This document shows, piece after piece, positions 62,923 to 64,000 of a stretch of DNA of 64,000 bases. How positions within the stretch are numbered: the first letter of the stretch is position 1; the number at the start of each line of letters is the position of its first letter. Under the pieces are notes generated by a model. It had not been told where the DNA came from. It saw only the letters and a program-made list of their open reading frames with translations, and searched no databases. This stretch comes from Leptospira sp. (GTDB taxonomy: Bacteria > Spirochaetota > Leptospiria > Leptospirales > Leptospiraceae). The stretch spans positions 1 through 64,000 of the forward strand of contig JACVCB010000010.1 in the NCBI GenBank assembly GCA_016742255.1, written 5' to 3'. Position numbers and translations under genes: made by a program.

Positions 62923-63585
62923 ATGCAGTATTTGTTTATGAGTTTGATTTTCCTATTGTTCCAATGCACACAACCAACACTCAACAATCCGAGTGACATC
63001 CAATCCGATGCATTTAAGGAAAATGAAACACTTCTGTGCCTCACTGGGCAACTATCTGCTTGTCGCATTCCCGTTCCTGTTTGTACAACGTGTAGATTTT
63101 TTTCCACCAGCGTAACCTATGATGGCAATCGAGGTGGTATAGCAGGTGCAGATGCAAAATGTATGGCTGATTCTAAAAAACCATCGGAACCAGTAGGTGC
63201 GGTTTATAAGGCCTTTCTTGTGGATGATGTGAATCGCATTGCATGTACAACTTCAAATTGTACCACAAGTGGGATATCAGAACATGTGGATTGGATTTTA
63301 AAACCAAATACTACTTACAAGCGAGCTGTGGATGGTGTGATAATTGCGACAACGAATAGTGAAGGAATCTTTACAACCCAAATAAATGACGCAGCGAATC
63401 CTACACTTGCTATTGTTTTTACAGGACTAAATACGAGTGGTTGGCTCACTCGAATTTCTGGAGATCATTGCACTCGTTGGACTAGTAATGCCGTGAATGG
63501 TGCATCCACAAATAGCTCTAGTTTGAATTCTGGATCTATAACAGGATGTAATATTGCTTACGCGATGCTTTGTGTGGAACAGTAG
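62923..63585 (+). CDS. DUF1554-domain lipoprotein
   Basis: 220 residues. Lipoprotein signal MQYLFMSLIFLLFQC with Cys15. The mature domain from about residue 60 has CRFFSTSVTYDGNRGGIAGADAKCMADSKKP, VYKAFLVDDVNRIACTTSN, HVDWILKPNTTYKRAVDG and a C-terminal SGDHCTRWTSN ... CNIAYAMLCVEQ, typical of DUF1554, a Cys-rich C-type-lectin-like module found mainly in leptospires (surface lipoproteins). Paired Cys probably form disulphides. Its role is unproven; surface binding is suggested by family. No ribosome site is obvious. Confidence 0.87.
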   Translation: MQYLFMSLIFLLFQCTQPTLNNPSDIQSDAFKENETLLCLTGQLSACRIPVPVCTTCRFFSTSVTYDGNRGGIAGADAKCMADSKKPSEPVGAVYKAFLVDDVNRIACTTSNCTTSGISEHVDWILKPNTTYKRAVDGVIIATTNSEGIFTTQINDAANPTLAIVFTGLNTSGWLTRISGDHCTRWTSNAVNGASTNSSSLNSGSITGCNIAYAMLCVEQ

Positions 63586-63613
63586 CAGAAGGCTCACCTC
63601 AATTAAATGAGGT

Positions 63614-64000
63614 TTAGAATTCAATGGGTGTATAAAACGACATTTCAATGGTAGTGAGTGAAATTTTATAACCATTTTGATTATAAAATGGACCACCAAT
63701 ACCTAATCGCCAATTGATCACACCGATTGGTATTTCCCAAAATACATAAAAACTTTTTGCATAATTGGAGGAAGAGTTCACACGTCCTATTCCTAAAGTC
63801 AAAAGAGCATACAATTCGAGAGGATTCAGTTGGTTTCCTGTGAGTTGAGAATAGAACAAAGCGAGTAATGGATCAATAGATTTAGGATTCACATCACCTT
63901 TTAATAGAGTATAAAAACCAAGTGCCTCTAAGTTATTTCCAGAAGACAAATGTGACAATAGGTAAACACGATATGGGTCTGCATCAATGTTACCATTATT
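63614..64000 (-). CDS. Unknown protein, N-terminus beyond window
   Basis: A continuous minus-strand frame runs from the stop at 63614 to the right edge (128 residues visible) with no internal break. It starts in-window as NNGNIDADPYRVYLLSHL, continues NNLEALGFYTLLKGDVNPKSIDPLLALFYSQLTGN and ends with aromatic, strand-like segments (YAKSFYVFWEIPIGVINWRLGIGG ... TTIEMSFYTPIEF). The mix of Asn/Asp-rich, leucine-rich and C-terminal beta segments suggests an exported or outer-membrane protein. Family not recognised. Convergent with the DUF1554 gene, 28 bases apart. Confidence 0.6.
   Translation of the reverse strand, partial: NNGNIDADPYRVYLLSHLSSGNNLEALGFYTLLKGDVNPKSIDPLLALFYSQLTGNQLNPLELYALLTLGIGRVNSSSNYAKSFYVFWEIPIGVINWRLGIGGPFYNQNGYKISLTTIEMSFYTPIEF

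Overview
The window looks like chromosomal DNA of a Leptospira, most likely a free-living (saprophytic) species. The grounds are low G+C, spirochete-style lipoboxes (L-x-x-C with Q or N before Cys), a DUF1554 lipoprotein of a type known mainly from leptospires, many PAS-histidine kinases, methyl-accepting chemotaxis proteins, and compact operons on both strands. The species call is inference; no rRNA, tRNA, insertion sequence, prophage or CRISPR array was seen.

Layout. 1-9612: housekeeping and small regulators: homoserine dehydrogenase (cut by the left edge), a lysine/alanine-rich membrane protein, a tandem ACT protein, a secreted SUMF1-like protein, a DUF4139 / carotenoid-desaturase-like oxidoreductase / MarR operon, mtnP, and a galactokinase-STAS pair. 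9657-17513: pgi, an AmgK/MurU-like cell-wall recycling pair, a three-gene PAS kinase/response-regulator operon in which one gene pair looks split at an A7 run, a hydrolase, a ferredoxin and a lone receiver protein behind a C8 tract. 17510-23513: tlyA, a polyprenyl synthase, ndk, a CPA2 antiporter, coaD and argG. 23595-26813: a lipoprotein nitrilase followed by a two-gene GMC dehydrogenase. 26806-35084: RlmD-like methyltransferase, pyrD, a kinase plus REC-HATPase pair, a HAD phosphatase, an RluA synthase, a small ankyrin protein, a decayed gene and an EAL protein.

35105-54597 is the metabolic heart of the window. A TetR gene faces a tightly packed ten-gene plus-strand operon: Tat-type small subunit, GMC dehydrogenase, BASS transporter, acyl-CoA dehydrogenase, two short-chain dehydrogenases/epimerases, acyl-CoA ligase, enoyl-CoA hydratase, chemoreceptor, DUF2804 lipoprotein. 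It converges on a minus-strand set made of a porin, a lipoprotein, a second BASS transporter, an epimerase, a c-type-cytochrome/beta-propeller protein and an MFS transporter. Together these could sense, import, oxidise and CoA-activate a hydrophobic alcohol such as a sterol, bile-acid-like or terpenoid compound; the substrate is inferred from family content only.

54844-64000 is an accessory stretch: DUF3052, a second chemoreceptor closely related to the first, a TetR-hydrolase operon with two copies of a probable operator, an orphan fusion of a restriction-type PD-(D/E)XK nuclease domain to a ParA-like ATPase (the best candidate here for an undescribed defence or DNA-maintenance system), DUF1579, a DHFR/RibD-like reductase, a GyrI-like protein, a DUF3592 membrane protein, a DUF1554 lipoprotein, and an unknown gene cut by the right edge.
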